In this document: one piece after another, positions 34,701 through 45,071 of the stretch
Position numbering within the stretch: position 1 is the first letter of the stretch
Layout: every line of letters begins with the position of its first letter
Assembly (NCBI GenBank): GCA_019635735.1
Contig: JAHBYX010000003.1
Coordinates: 124,001 to 188,000 of the forward strand
DNA from: Mesorhizobium sp.
GTDB lineage: Bacteria; Pseudomonadota; Alphaproteobacteria; Rhizobiales; Rhizobiaceae
Reading direction: 5' to 3'
Length of the DNA stretch: 64,000 nt
Made by a program: the position numbers and the translations under genes
Notes under the pieces: generated by a model
Told to the model about the DNA's origin: nothing
Databases searched by the model: none
The model's input: only the letters and a program-made list of their open reading frames with translations

Positions 34701-35675
34701 AAGCCGTTTGTCTCGCTGTTTGCGGTTGAGAGCCAGCGCGCCGCCCGCGACTATCTCAACGGCCTGTCCGACAACGGCGTGGCAAGCGTGCTCAACGACG
34801 GCCGCGAGGTGATCGGGCGCGAGGCGCAGGGCCGCTTCATCCCGCTGTTCATGACCATCGGCCGGCTACCGGGCGCCAAGGGCTATTGTGCGGTGCTGCG
34901 CGACATCACGCAGTGGAAGCGCGCCGAGGAGGAACTGACCCAGGCGCGTGCCGAGGCCGAGCGGGCCTCCTCGCAGAAGACCGAGTTCCTCGCCCGGATC
35001 AGCCACGAGATCCGCACGCCGCTCAACGCCATCATCGGTTTTTCCGAGCTGATGATCGACGAGAAGTTCGGGCCGATCGTCAACGACCGCTACCGCGACT
35101 ATCTGCGCGACATCAACAAGTCGGGCAACCACGTGCTCGACCTCGTCAACGACCTGCTCGACATCTCGAAGATCGAGGCCGGCGAGCAGGAGATGACTTA
35201 CGAGGCCGTCTCGCTCAACGAGACGCTTTCCGAAGCGGTCGCGATGCTGCAGCCGCAGGCCAACCGCAACCGGGTCATCATCCGCTCCTCCTTCGCCTCG
35301 CGCCTCCCGGACGTGGTGGCGGATCTGCGCTCGATCCGCCAGATCGCGCTCAATCTCCTGTCCAATGCGGTACGCTACACGCAGGCCGGCGGACAGGTGA
35401 TCGTCTCCACTGCCTATGAGCCGACCGGCGACGTGGTCTTGAGGGTGCGCGACACCGGCGTCGGCATGAGCCAGGGCGAGATCGAACAGGCGCTGAAGCC
35501 CTTCAGACAGATCAACGCGCTGAAGCGCCCGCGCGGCGACGGCACGGGCCTCGGACTGCCGCTGACCAAGGCGATGGTCGAGGCCAACCGCGCTCGGTTT
35601 GCCATCAGTTCGACTCCCGGCGAAGGCACGATGGTCGAAATCGTCTTCTCCTCGCAGCGCGTCCTCGCCGGGTGA
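31716..35675 (+). CDS. pdhS: PdhS/PleC-type multi-PAS sensor histidine kinase
   Basis: 1,319 residues, likely cytosolic; controls DivK and through it CtrA in this lineage. GTG 31716 follows GGGGTGGAGTATA. An N-terminal PAS-like region (about 22-200) leads to an acidic Pro/Ala-rich linker (240-480) with two imperfect 57-residue repeats. A PAS region at about 497-600, a second acidic linker, then PAS domains near 830-930 and 946-1070 follow. The HisKA domain has ARISHEIRTPLNAIIGFSE with His near 1096. The ATPase domain has NLLSNAVRYT near 1213, DTGVGMS near 1247 and GDGTGLGLPLTKA near 1276. The kinase core agrees with Brucella PdhS and its end VFSSQRVLAG; the gene symbol is inferred from this similarity. 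Confidence 0.85.
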   Translation: MTVEMPTRVYPFIDIAVLDSVRPHFLAGDAVVILTVELDSVIWANGAGAALLGYDDIEEARGAASNLGLSARRQIAGMPGFPAIGANRTLIVRVTQRLSSHAIGFLASEIALPDGTNAIMLVAPDLDAAKRSPEEIGARVIHGIGEAGHHAALIDGSGTAIAASPGFISAGPGHQILAELAGDVRQEADRLIKRLVSIGDMAYPVGVAYLSDDPERHLVVVVDDPQPLESPAPEVPDAEPEPAPATAPEPATVPATAPAFAARDTDDWFFDDLPKAAPPQAAAAPVEMVAADAATADLPEPVSPSVEPDADSILEAPAMPEEAAPVSAAAPDIAALFPVEEGSEDTIEDVESALSAAEAVPSDMIDTVEEAEQAPDDVFSVQAAPLPVSPEAPEMVEPIAEAAAEDAARFLVDEDFEDAVDDIESPPPTEEVVSSDVTDKVEAADEAPKHDLSDLAQIPPPSVSPEAPAVQAEEEAAPAETTAQDVGGDAVFQPDLRSGPVRFVWRTDAQGRFSTISEEFARSVGSAAADIAGKPFREVADAFGLDPDGEIAGLLERRDTWSGRSVMWPIEGTDLKVPVDLAALPVYARDRSFEGFRGFGVVRVGDAVVDEQAVGLSLGTGRTPPAQTLPAESTPTEPATSQDPFAGEAPAIAVDATPERRQADKVIRLAEHRPLAGERALSPTEKNAFREIGVRLKEAGAEPLSGQESPAAQPNDTDGPTPSESQQADEPEPRLYSDDLAAPGEDDEWYDDAPDESDGDGLIEDHLDPSEPEPDEIVHAADDREVADRPDEAWHPVEDRPPSELSADTDEYSLAADEYEHPENDDAAAARSVDTSVLERLPVPVLIHSGDTLHFANQEFLDLTGYASLRELEQGGGLDALFADESESPGRDPDDHRRRLRTRGGEEFPVDALLQSVPWKGGKALLLALKTAPSTAIPAATVEELTELESRVNEMSTILDTATDGIVIIGNDGSIRSISRPAEALFGFDSTEVAGKPFVSLFAVESQRAARDYLNGLSDNGVASVLNDGREVIGREAQGRFIPLFMTIGRLPGAKGYCAVLRDITQWKRAEEELTQARAEAERASSQKTEFLARISHEIRTPLNAIIGFSELMIDEKFGPIVNDRYRDYLRDINKSGNHVLDLVNDLLDISKIEAGEQEMTYEAVSLNETLSEAVAMLQPQANRNRVIIRSSFASRLPDVVADLRSIRQIALNLLSNAVRYTQAGGQVIVSTAYEPTGDVVLRVRDTGVGMSQGEIEQALKPFRQINALKRPRGDGTGLGLPLTKAMVEANRARFAISSTPGEGTMVEIVFSSQRVLAG

Positions 35676-35719
35676 CGAACCCGGGACGAGTGCAAGTCTC
35701 TGGAAACATGAGTGAAATA

Positions 35720-35738
35720 GTTTAGAATAGTTCTAAAC
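35720..35738. promoter_or_regulatory. Iron control element (Irr box) upstream of the iron transporter
   Basis: GTTTAGAA-TAG-TTCTAAAC is a perfect inverted repeat matching the Irr box (ICE) known from Rhizobiales, TTTAGAA-N3-TTCTAAA. It lies 136 bp before the substrate-binding protein gene. A TTGACG box at 35761-35766 suggests a promoter just downstream, which fits an activating position; the -10 box is weak. Confidence 0.75.
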
Positions 35739-35873
35739 AGCTGAATTCGTTACGCTTTCCTTGACGAACGCCGAATTTCGCGACATTGAGGAGCCGCGCA
35801 GTCAAGTTTTCTGTGCAGGTGGGCCATGTCGATCGCCCACAATGACCCCCTAAAAGAAGGGCAGGAGACGATC

Positions 35874-36920
35874 ATGATACGAGTTCTGGGACGCCACGCC
35901 GCTGCATTCGCCGGCGTCGCTCTCGCCATCGGGCTGGCGGCTTCGGCCGCGTCGGCGCAGACGGTCAATATCTATTCCTATCGCCAGCCCGACCTGATCA
36001 AGCCGGTCCTCGATGCCTTCACGGCGGAAACCGGGATCAAGACGGAAGTGCTCTTCCTCGACAAGGGCCTCGAGGAGCGCATCGCCGCCGAAGGCGTCAA
36101 TTCGCCGGCCGACGTCATCCTCACCGTCGACATTGCGCGCCTCGCCAAGACGGTTGATGCCGGCGTGACCCAGCCGCTCGACGACGCCACCGTCAACGCG
36201 AACATCCCTGCCGAATACCGCGATCCGGCCGGCAACTGGTTCGGTCTGACCAAGCGCGCCCGCGTTGTTTACGCGTCGAAGGATCGTGTCAGCGAAAGCA
36301 CCATCACCTATGCCGACCTCGCCGATCCGAAGTGGAAGGGCAAGATCTGCATCCGCTCGGGCCAGCACGACTACAATCTGGCGCTCATCTCGGCCGCCAT
36401 CGCGCATTGGGGCGAGGCGAAGACCGAGGAATGGCTGAAGGGCGTGAAGGCCAACCTCGCTCGCAAGCCCGACGGCGGCGACCGCGATCAGGCGAAAGCC
36501 ATCGCGGCCGGCGAATGCGACATCGCGCTCGGCAACACCTACTACGTCGGCCTGATGATGACCAACGAGAAGGACCCCGAGCAGAAGGACTGGGCTAAGG
36601 CCATCAAGGTCGTCTTCCCGACCTTCGAAAACGGCGGCACGCATGTGAACGTGTCGGGCGTGGCGCTGGCCAAGAACGCGCCGAACCGCGACAATGCGGT
36701 GAAACTCATCCAGTTCCTGTCGTCGGAAAAGGCGCAGCAGGTCTATGCCGAGCAGGTGTTCGAGTATCCGGTCGAGCCGGGCCTGGCGCCCTCCGAGATC
36801 GTCAGCGGCTTCGGCAAGCTGACGGCGGATACGCTGCCGCTCGCCGACATCGCGAAGAACCGCAAGACCGCCTCCGAGATGGTCGACCGGGTCGGCCTCG
36901 ACGATGGCCCGGCGAGCTGA
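35874..36920 (+). CDS. fbpA: Iron(III) ABC transporter periplasmic binding protein (FbpA/FutA-like)
   Basis: 348 residues from ATG 35874, with ribosome site GGGCAGGAGACGATC; an ATG at 35826 is less likely. A signal peptide (AAAFAGVALAIGLAASAASAQ) is followed by VNIYSYRQPDLI, GLEERIAAEG, ADVILTVDIARL, LTKRARVVYASKD, DIALGNTYYVGLMM and a C-terminal tyrosine-containing iron site region. These are typical of the FbpA family, which binds ferric ion in the periplasm. Preceded by an Irr-type box. The permease follows, with a hairpin between them. Confidence 0.93.
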   Translation: MIRVLGRHAAAFAGVALAIGLAASAASAQTVNIYSYRQPDLIKPVLDAFTAETGIKTEVLFLDKGLEERIAAEGVNSPADVILTVDIARLAKTVDAGVTQPLDDATVNANIPAEYRDPAGNWFGLTKRARVVYASKDRVSESTITYADLADPKWKGKICIRSGQHDYNLALISAAIAHWGEAKTEEWLKGVKANLARKPDGGDRDQAKAIAAGECDIALGNTYYVGLMMTNEKDPEQKDWAKAIKVVFPTFENGGTHVNVSGVALAKNAPNRDNAVKLIQFLSSEKAQQVYAEQVFEYPVEPGLAPSEIVSGFGKLTADTLPLADIAKNRKTASEMVDRVGLDDGPAS

Positions 36921-36943
36921 GGCAGGCTACAATTCGAAAGATG

Positions 36944-36973
36944 AAGGCCGGGCGGGGCAACCTTCCCGGCCTT
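36944..36973 (+). promoter_or_regulatory. Hairpin between binding-protein and permease genes
   Basis: AAGGCCGGG-N12-CCCGGCCTT, a 9-bp stem right after the fbpA stop, without a T-run. Such hairpins protect the upstream message from 3' decay or cause partial termination, giving more binding protein than permease. Confidence 0.6.
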
Positions 36974-36992
36974 CGCCGTGACGGGGAACTTC

Positions 36993-38684
36993 GTGGCATT
37001 CGCTGAACAGGCAAGACCTGGCCGTCCGTTGCGCGTCCGCAGGCCGCGACACGTGCTTGCGCTTCTGCCCGCGATCCTGATCGCCGCGGCGGTGCTTGCG
37101 CCCATCGTCGCGATCGGCTTCATCGCTCTCTCGGGCAGCGGAGAGGACTGGCCGCATCTGCTGCGCAACGTCCTGCCCGGCGCGTTGCAGACGACCGCGC
37201 TCCTGCTCTTCCTGGTGACGCTCGGCACCGCTTCCATCGGCGTCGTCAGCGCCTGGCTGGTCGTGGCGTTCGACTTTCCCCTGCGGCGGCTGCTGTCCTG
37301 GGCGCTGGTATTGCCTTTCGCGGTGCCGCCTTATCTCGCGGCCTATGCATTCGCGGAGTTCTTTCATTTCTCAGGGCCGGTGCAGAGCGCTTTGCGCGCC
37401 CTGTTCGGGTTCCAGACGCGGGCCGACTACTGGTTCCCCGACATCCGCTCGACGGCGGGCGCGGCGCTCGTTCTGTCGGCCGTGCTGTTTCCCTATGTCT
37501 ACATGACCACCCGCATCGTCTTCATCATGCAGGGCCGCAACATCGCGGACGTCGCACGCACGCTGGGTGCCTCGCCGTTCAAGGTGCTGACGCGCATTCT
37601 CCTTCCGGTGGCGAAGCCGGCGATTGCGGCGGGCGTCGCGTTGGTGCTTATGGAGACGCTCAACGACATCGGTGCCTCCGAATACCTCGGCGTGCGCACC
37701 CTCACCTTCTCCGTCTATTCGACCTGGCTGAACCGCGGCAGCCTGGAGGGCGCCGCCCAGATTGCGGTGCTGATGCTTGCCCTCGTCTTCGCGCTGCTGT
37801 GGGCCGAGCGCTGGGCCAGGCGAAACCAGCGTTTCCACTCGGCGCGCGCCACACAGATGAAGGTGCGGCCGCCGCGAACCGTGCTGCGCGGCTGGAAAGC
37901 ACTGCTCGCGACGACAGCCGCTACGCTGCCCGTGCTCGCCGGGTTCGGGGTCCCCCTTTTCGTCTTCGGACGCTATGCGCTGCGTCGGCTCGATCAGTTC
38001 TCCGACCCGGCGCTCGGCAGCGCGCTGTTCCACAGCATCGTCGCGGCGTCGGGCACGGCGGCCATCACGGTAGGCGCCGCCCTTTTGCTCACCTACGCGG
38101 TTCGGCTCTCCCGCACTCGCGAAATGGCGATGCTGGCAAGGCTCGCCACGCTGGGTTACGCGCTGCCCGGCACGATCCTCGGCCTCGGGCTGTTGTTCGT
38201 CCTGGCGCGGTTCGACAATACGGTCGATGCGTTCGCGCGAACCTATCTCGGCATATCGACCGGGCTTCTGATCTCCGGATCCGCGGCGGCCGTGATCCTC
38301 GCCTGCTCGCTGCGATTCCTGGCGCTTGCCGAAGGGTCGATCCGGTCCGGCATCGAAAAGCTCCCTCCCAATCTCGACGAAGCGGCGCGCAGCCTTGGCC
38401 GCACCCCGGCGCAAAGCGCGTTGACGGTGATCCTGCCCTTGCTGGGACCGGCCATCTTCACGGCGACCGTGCTGGTATTCGTCGACACGATCAAGGAACT
38501 GTCGGCGACGATCCTGCTCAGGCCCTTCGGCTTCAACACGCTCGCGACCTTCGTCTACGAGAACGCCTCGCGCGGGGTGGTCGAGGACGGAGCGATTGCG
38601 GCGCTGACTATCATCGCCACGTCGCTCGTTCCCGTGGCACTGCTTTCCGGCGCGCTCATGCGCGACCGGGAAGCGTCGCTGTGA
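36993..38684 (+). CDS. fbpB: Iron(III) ABC transporter permease (double-length, FbpB-like)
   Basis: 563 residues from GTG 36993, which follows GGGGAACTTC; GTG 36978 is the alternative start and adds 5 residues. Two repeated halves with about six helices each, and two EAA-type loops that contact the ATPase: ARTLGASPFKVLTRILLP in the first half and ARSLGRTPAQSALTVILP in the second. This is the FbpB architecture. No ATP-binding protein gene follows; the next feature is a terminator and convergent acetoacetyl-CoA synthetase gene, so the ATPase must come from elsewhere. Confidence 0.92.
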   Translation: MAFAEQARPGRPLRVRRPRHVLALLPAILIAAAVLAPIVAIGFIALSGSGEDWPHLLRNVLPGALQTTALLLFLVTLGTASIGVVSAWLVVAFDFPLRRLLSWALVLPFAVPPYLAAYAFAEFFHFSGPVQSALRALFGFQTRADYWFPDIRSTAGAALVLSAVLFPYVYMTTRIVFIMQGRNIADVARTLGASPFKVLTRILLPVAKPAIAAGVALVLMETLNDIGASEYLGVRTLTFSVYSTWLNRGSLEGAAQIAVLMLALVFALLWAERWARRNQRFHSARATQMKVRPPRTVLRGWKALLATTAATLPVLAGFGVPLFVFGRYALRRLDQFSDPALGSALFHSIVAASGTAAITVGAALLLTYAVRLSRTREMAMLARLATLGYALPGTILGLGLLFVLARFDNTVDAFARTYLGISTGLLISGSAAAVILACSLRFLALAEGSIRSGIEKLPPNLDEAARSLGRTPAQSALTVILPLLGPAIFTATVLVFVDTIKELSATILLRPFGFNTLATFVYENASRGVVEDGAIAALTIIATSLVPVALLSGALMRDREASL

Positions 38685-38728
38685 CTATGACGAAGCCCCC
38701 GCCTCCGCAGCGATCCGAACCCTAACGG

Positions 38729-38758
38729 CAAAAAAAGAGGCGCCTGAACGGGCGCCTC
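38729..38758 (-). terminator. Terminator on minus strand after acetoacetyl-CoA synthetase/candidate RNA
   Basis: GAGGCGCC-cgttca-GGCGCCTC followed by seven T on the minus strand. On the plus strand it has no T-run, so it does not end the iron permease transcript efficiently. Confidence 0.85.
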
Positions 38759-38850
38759 GAAGGAATTTGCTGTCACACGGGGCTTGAGCGAATGGGGCTG
38801 AATCCGAACTCGCCGGATGCAGGGATTTCTCCCTCAAGTTAGCCCCGACT
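38729..38850 (-). ncRNA. Candidate structured small RNA or 3' leader downstream of the acetoacetyl-CoA synthetase gene
   Basis: On the minus strand GGGGCT (38846-38841) pairs with AGCCCC (38799-38794), closing two hairpins: AGGGA-GAAA-TCCCT and ATCCG-GCGAGTT-CGGAT. GGGGC...TTGAG can instead pair with CTCAAGCCCC (38788-38779), so two folds compete. A terminator GAGGCGCC-N6-GGCGCCTC plus T7 follows. The gene-free stretch from 38760 to 38964 lacks any other function. Inferred from structure only, the promoter is not clear. Confidence 0.35.
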
Positions 38851-38964
38851 ATCGCGGCGCTTTCTTAACAACTTCTTACCGGACTGCACCGACATTTACC
38901 GAAGTGTACCAGAGCTGAAGTCTAGGTAAATTTCCGTGTTACGATTCGTTAACCCTGGCCGTCC

Positions 38965-40923
<1,959 letters not shown>

Positions 40924-40948
40924 CAAGGTCTCTCCCGGAAGCGACGGC

Positions 40949-40977
40949 GTTATGCATGCCGCACCATTCGAGGGCAA
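40949..40977 (-). promoter_or_regulatory. Predicted promoter of the acetoacetyl-CoA synthetase gene
   Basis: On the minus strand TTGCCC (40977-40972), 17-bp spacer, CATAAC (40954-40949). Start near 40942, about 19 nt before the ATG. Box quality is moderate. Confidence 0.45.
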
Positions 40978-41098
40978 GTCGCAAGAATACGTACCACTTG
41001 TGCGCAACAGCCTTCGCCGGGCCACAAAGCCTTGAAATGACGCCTCCTTGCGATAAACCGGGCGTGCCGGCGGGTGCAGTGGCCGGCAACGAGGATCT

Positions 41099-42901
41099 AT
41101 GCCGGCTCCTATCGTCAGGAAAGCCATCTGGGCAATCGTCGCGGCCTGCGTCGCGGTGGTACTCGTGCTTGCCTCCTTGCCTCTGGTCGCGTCCACCCAG
41201 ATCGTGCGGACACGCATATCGCAGGAACTCTCGGCGCGGACGGGCTATCGCGTCACGCTCGGCGAAGCGCCGGACCTCGTCCTGTTCCCTTCGCTGAAAG
41301 CCGTCCTCAACAATGTCAGCTTCAGGCGATGGGACGACGCCAACGCTCCGGCGGTGCTGGAAACCGAGCGGTTGCAAGTGAACCTGTCTGCCTGGCAAGC
41401 GCTGCTCGGCCGGATCGACTTCAGCACGGTCACGCTGGAGCGCCCATTGTTGAGGGTGGAGGAGGTCGGCGACGGCTTCCACCTGCCGTTTCTGCCCGAC
41501 CGCGGCCGTGTCACCGAGATCCTGCGCGCCGCCGGAACCAGCACCCCGCCGAAAGGACCGGCGCTTGGGACGATCCATTTCTCCGAAGGCCGCCTCGTCG
41601 GCGCGGAGAGCGGCGGGGACATCGCAACCGGACTGACCGGCACGGCGCAATGGGAAACCGCGAACTCGTCGGCGCTGCTCAACGGCGGCGGCGTATGGCG
41701 GGGCGAGCCCGTGAAATACGCGATGCTGATCGACGCCCCGCTGAAACTCGCCGCTCAGGACGCGAGCGCGGTGACGGTCTCCTTCGAATCCGATCCGTTC
41801 AAGGCATCCTTTTCCGGCATGGTTTCGCGTCGCGAGGGATTGGCGTTCGAGGGATCGCTGGCCGCCAGTTCCCCATCCGTCCGGCGCGCGCTCGAGTGGT
41901 CGCAGGCGCAGATAAGCCCGGGGGCCGCCATGGGCGCGTTCTCGCTCACCGGCAAGGCGACGGGCGGGAAGGATAACCTCAAGCTCGCCGACGCACGCCT
42001 GTCGATCAACGAGAACCCGGGCGTAGGCGCGCTCGAGTTCGCCTTCGCTGGTCCGGTTCCAAGCATAGCCGGCACATTGGCCTTCGATACGCTCGATCTC
42101 GGGCGCTTCCTTTCGGCCTTCGCGACACCGCTCGACCACGCCTCGCGCCGGCCCGTCTTCGACCTTGCCTTCACCGACCAGATCAGCCTCGATCTGCGGC
42201 TTTCCGCAGGCAGCGCGACGGGCGGGGGCATCCCCTTGACCAATGTCGCCGCGACGGCCCAGGTGCGGAGCGGCTTCGCCGCGTTCGACATCTCGGACGC
42301 GACCGCCCTCGGGGGCGAGATCCAGGCCGGCTTCCGCGTCGACCGGAAGACCGAGGGCGAGATCGGCGAAATGAGAGTCTCGGCCGTCGGAATCGATTGG
42401 GCGCAGATGGCCGACCGGATCGGCTGGAACCGGAATGCGCCGCAGGGGAAAGGGTCTCTCAGCGTGGTGCTCAGAAGCCCGATCACCGACGTGGCGTCCC
42501 TGCCGTACACGGTCGAGGGGACGATCAGCGCCAAACTGGGCGTCGGCTCGGTGAGAGATTTCGACTTCGCCAAGCTCGTATCGAACAAGCCGGGCAGCGG
42601 CTTCTTCCCGCTAAGCGCGGTCGGCGGCGGCTCGCTCACGATCGAGGGCGCCGAGTTCAAGGCCGCTGTCGGCAGTGGCGTCGCGCGGATCGATACGGCG
42701 AAGGCGTGGACGGCGAGCGACATCCTCACTCTCGAAGGAATAGTGCCCTATGTCGGGCGCAGCCTCGCGCTGTCGCTCAAGACAGACAAGCGCGTCGCGC
42801 CGGACGCCCCGCGCGATCCTGACAGCATCCAGTCCTACTTCATCGGCGGTTCCTGGGACGCGCCTTACGTCTCTGCCGTGGTGGCGCCCGCGGAGCCCTG
42901 A
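41099..42901 (+). CDS. AsmA-family inner-membrane-anchored protein
   Basis: 600 residues. An N-terminal membrane helix ([24 protein letters not shown], residues 9-32) is followed by a long periplasmic beta-rich domain: [29 protein letters not shown] is the AsmA N-terminal repeat and [25 protein letters not shown] the C-terminal one. AsmA-like proteins form bridge-like grooves that move phospholipids to the outer membrane. At 600 residues it is one of the shorter versions. ATG 41099 follows GAGGATCT. Transcribed divergently from the acetoacetyl-CoA synthetase gene. Confidence 0.9.
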   Translation: MPAPIVRKAIWAIVAACVAVVLVLASLPLVASTQIVRTRISQELSARTGYRVTLGEAPDLVLFPSLKAVLNNVSFRRWDDANAPAVLETERLQVNLSAWQALLGRIDFSTVTLERPLLRVEEVGDGFHLPFLPDRGRVTEILRAAGTSTPPKGPALGTIHFSEGRLVGAESGGDIATGLTGTAQWETANSSALLNGGGVWRGEPVKYAMLIDAPLKLAAQDASAVTVSFESDPFKASFSGMVSRREGLAFEGSLAASSPSVRRALEWSQAQISPGAAMGAFSLTGKATGGKDNLKLADARLSINENPGVGALEFAFAGPVPSIAGTLAFDTLDLGRFLSAFATPLDHASRRPVFDLAFTDQISLDLRLSAGSATGGGIPLTNVAATAQVRSGFAAFDISDATALGGEIQAGFRVDRKTEGEIGEMRVSAVGIDWAQMADRIGWNRNAPQGKGSLSVVLRSPITDVASLPYTVEGTISAKLGVGSVRDFDFAKLVSNKPGSGFFPLSAVGGGSLTIEGAEFKAAVGSGVARIDTAKAWTASDILTLEGIVPYVGRSLALSLKTDKRVAPDAPRDPDSIQSYFIGGSWDAPYVSAVVAPAEP

Positions 42902-42967
42902 GGGCGGCCGCGCGGGCGATTCAACTTGCCGGCGAATCGCGCTAATGTGGCGCGGGGGATTTCTCGA

Positions 42968-43213
42968 ATGTTCAGGATCATCTCCGGCGCGTTCAAGATC
43001 GTGGTCATCTCGCTGCTGACGGGGGCGGCACTGTCCGCGCTCGACTTGTCGGCCGCCGAAATCCTGATCGAACTCGGCCTCACGCCCGAACGCGTCATGG
43101 AACTGCTGCAGACCGGCGCAGCCTGGGCGCTGCCCAACATCATCCTGGGCTCGATGGTCATCGTGCCGGTCTGGCTGGTCGTGGCGCTGCTCAGGCCGCC
43201 GAGAGGCCCCTGA
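42968..43213 (+). CDS. Small conserved membrane protein (DUF6460-like)
   Basis: 81 residues, ATG 42968 with GGGGGATTTCTCGA upstream. Two hydrophobic segments (FKIVVISLLTGAALSAL and WALPNIILGSMVIVPVWLVVALL), with LGLTPERVMELLQTG between them. This is a small inner-membrane protein repeatedly seen in Rhizobiales and likely DUF6460; function unknown. Located 66 bp after the AsmA gene and probably cotranscribed. Confidence 0.7.
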   Translation: MFRIISGAFKIVVISLLTGAALSALDLSAAEILIELGLTPERVMELLQTGAAWALPNIILGSMVIVPVWLVVALLRPPRGP

Positions 43214-43216
43214 AAT

Positions 43217-44035
43217 CTAACCCCGGTTGGCCGCCTGCTCGTCGCGCAGCCGCTGGACCTCGCGGCGCTTGTTGACGAGCGAGGCGATGATGACGCCGGT
43301 GGCGACGATGCCGATCAGGATCGTGCAGGCGGCATTGATCTCGGGCGTCACGCCGAGGCGCACCTGGCTGTAGATCTTCATCGGCAGCGTGGTGGCGCCG
43401 GGTCCGGAGGTGAAGCTCGCGATGACGAGGTCGTCGAGCGACAGGGTGAAGGCCAGCATCCAGCCCGAGATGACGGCGGGCAGGATGACGGGCAGCGTGA
43501 TCTGGAAGAAGGTCTTCACCGGCGTCGCGCCGAGATCCATCGCCGCTTCCTCGAGCGACCGGTCGAAGGTCATCAGCCGCGATTGGACGACGACCGCGAC
43601 GAAACACATCGAAAAGGTGATGTGGGCGAGCGTGACGGTCAGGAAGCCGCGGTCGAGGCCAATCGCCACGAACAGAAGCAGCAGCGACAGGCCGGTAATG
43701 ACCTCCGGCATGACCAGCGGCGCGAACACCATGCCGGAGAACAGAACCCGGCCGCGGAAGCGGGTGTAGCGGGTGAGCGCGAGCGCGGCCATGGTGCCGA
43801 GGATCGTGGCGAAGGTGGCGGAAAGCACCCCGACGCGGGCCGTCACCCAGGCCGCGTCCATGAGGCTCTGGTTGCGGAACAATTCGCCGTACCACTTGGT
43901 CGAGAAGCCGGCCCAGACGGTGACGAGCTTGGACTCATTGAACGAGAAGATGATGAGCAGCACGATCGGCAGATAGAGGAAGGCGAAGCCGAGCACGATC
44001 GAGACGATGTTGAAGCGGGACCAGGTCGCGTTCAT
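43217..44035 (-). CDS. potI: Polyamine ABC transporter permease PotI-like
   Basis: 272 residues, six predicted helices. The EAA loop EEAAMDLGATPVKTFFQITLP near 163-183 contacts the ATPase; LSLDDLVIASFTSGPGATTLP near 200-220 is typical of PotC/PotI proteins. Second permease of the putrescine uptake system. It begins 1 bp after the potH stop and is the last gene of the operon. Confidence 0.95.
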   Translation of the reverse strand: MNATWSRFNIVSIVLGFAFLYLPIVLLIIFSFNESKLVTVWAGFSTKWYGELFRNQSLMDAAWVTARVGVLSATFATILGTMAALALTRYTRFRGRVLFSGMVFAPLVMPEVITGLSLLLLFVAIGLDRGFLTVTLAHITFSMCFVAVVVQSRLMTFDRSLEEAAMDLGATPVKTFFQITLPVILPAVISGWMLAFTLSLDDLVIASFTSGPGATTLPMKIYSQVRLGVTPEINAACTILIGIVATGVIIASLVNKRREVQRLRDEQAANRG

Positions 44036-44036
44036 G

Positions 44037-45005
44037 TCAGCGCCCCTGCTCCTGCGCCTTGGCCTGCGCCTGCTGGAAGAACATCATCGGCACGACCAGC
44101 ATCAGCAGCAGGATCACCGCCACTGCCGACGACACCGGCCAGTCGCGGTTGGAGAAGAACTCGTTCCACAGCGTCTTGCCGATCATCAGCGTCTGCGAGC
44201 CGCCGAGCAGGTCGGGAATGACGAACTCGCCCGTCGCCGGGATGAAGACGAGCAGGCAGCCGGCGACGATGCCCGGCATGGCAAGCGGGAAGGTGATTTT
44301 CCAGAACGCCGAGATCGGTGGGCAGCCGAGGTCCTGGGCCGCCTCGATCAGCGAGTAGTCCATCTTTTCCAGCGCCGAATAGAGCGGCAGGACCATGAAC
44401 GGCAGGTAGGAATAGACGATGCCGATGAAGATCGCCGTGTGCGTGTTCAGGATGATCAGCGGCTGATCGATGATGCCGGTCCAGATCAGGAACTGGTTGA
44501 GCAGTCCCTCGGGCTTCAGGATGCCTATCCAGGCGTAGACCCGGATCAGGAAGCTGGTCCAGAACGGCAGGATAACCAGCATCAGCAGTAGCGGGCGCAC
44601 GGTCGCCGGCGCGCGCGCCATGCCGTAGGCGATGGGAAAACCGATCAGGAGCGCGAAGAAGGTCGAGATGGCGGCGATCACGACACTCGACACATAGGCG
44701 TTGACGTAGAGCGGATCGTCGGTGAGCCAGAGGTAGTTGTCGAAAGAGAACTCCCTGAAGCTCTCCCACAGTCCCGTGATGCCCGCCGACAAATCGAACG
44801 TCGGCGAATAGGGCGGCATCGCGATCGCGGTCTGCGACAGCGATATCTTGAAGACGATCAGGAACGGCACCAGGAAAAGAATGAGCAGCCAGGCATAGGG
44901 GATGATGATCACCAGCCTGCCGGTGAGCGCGGCCAGCCACGTGCCCTGCTGCGGGACGGCGGCCGGGGAAGCCGAGGGGGCCGTGGCGAGCGTCGTCTCA
45001 GCCAT
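44037..45005 (-). CDS. potH: Polyamine ABC transporter permease PotH-like
   Basis: 322 residues, six transmembrane helices after an N-terminal Ala/Pro-rich stretch of about 30 residues. Family features: FWTSFLIRVYAWIGIL near 142-157, the EAA loop EAAQDLGCPPISAFWKITFP near 229-248, and PATGEFVIPDLLGGSQTLMIG near 266-286, the PotB/PotH signature. Forms the membrane channel with PotI. Confidence 0.95.
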   Translation of the reverse strand: MAETTLATAPSASPAAVPQQGTWLAALTGRLVIIIPYAWLLILFLVPFLIVFKISLSQTAIAMPPYSPTFDLSAGITGLWESFREFSFDNYLWLTDDPLYVNAYVSSVVIAAISTFFALLIGFPIAYGMARAPATVRPLLLMLVILPFWTSFLIRVYAWIGILKPEGLLNQFLIWTGIIDQPLIILNTHTAIFIGIVYSYLPFMVLPLYSALEKMDYSLIEAAQDLGCPPISAFWKITFPLAMPGIVAGCLLVFIPATGEFVIPDLLGGSQTLMIGKTLWNEFFSNRDWPVSSAVAVILLLMLVVPMMFFQQAQAKAQEQGR

Positions 45006-45071
45006 GTTCGCAGCCTTTCGGCATCGGAGGCACGACGACCAGTACCGTGGCGGCGCTGTCCATGTCGCCTC

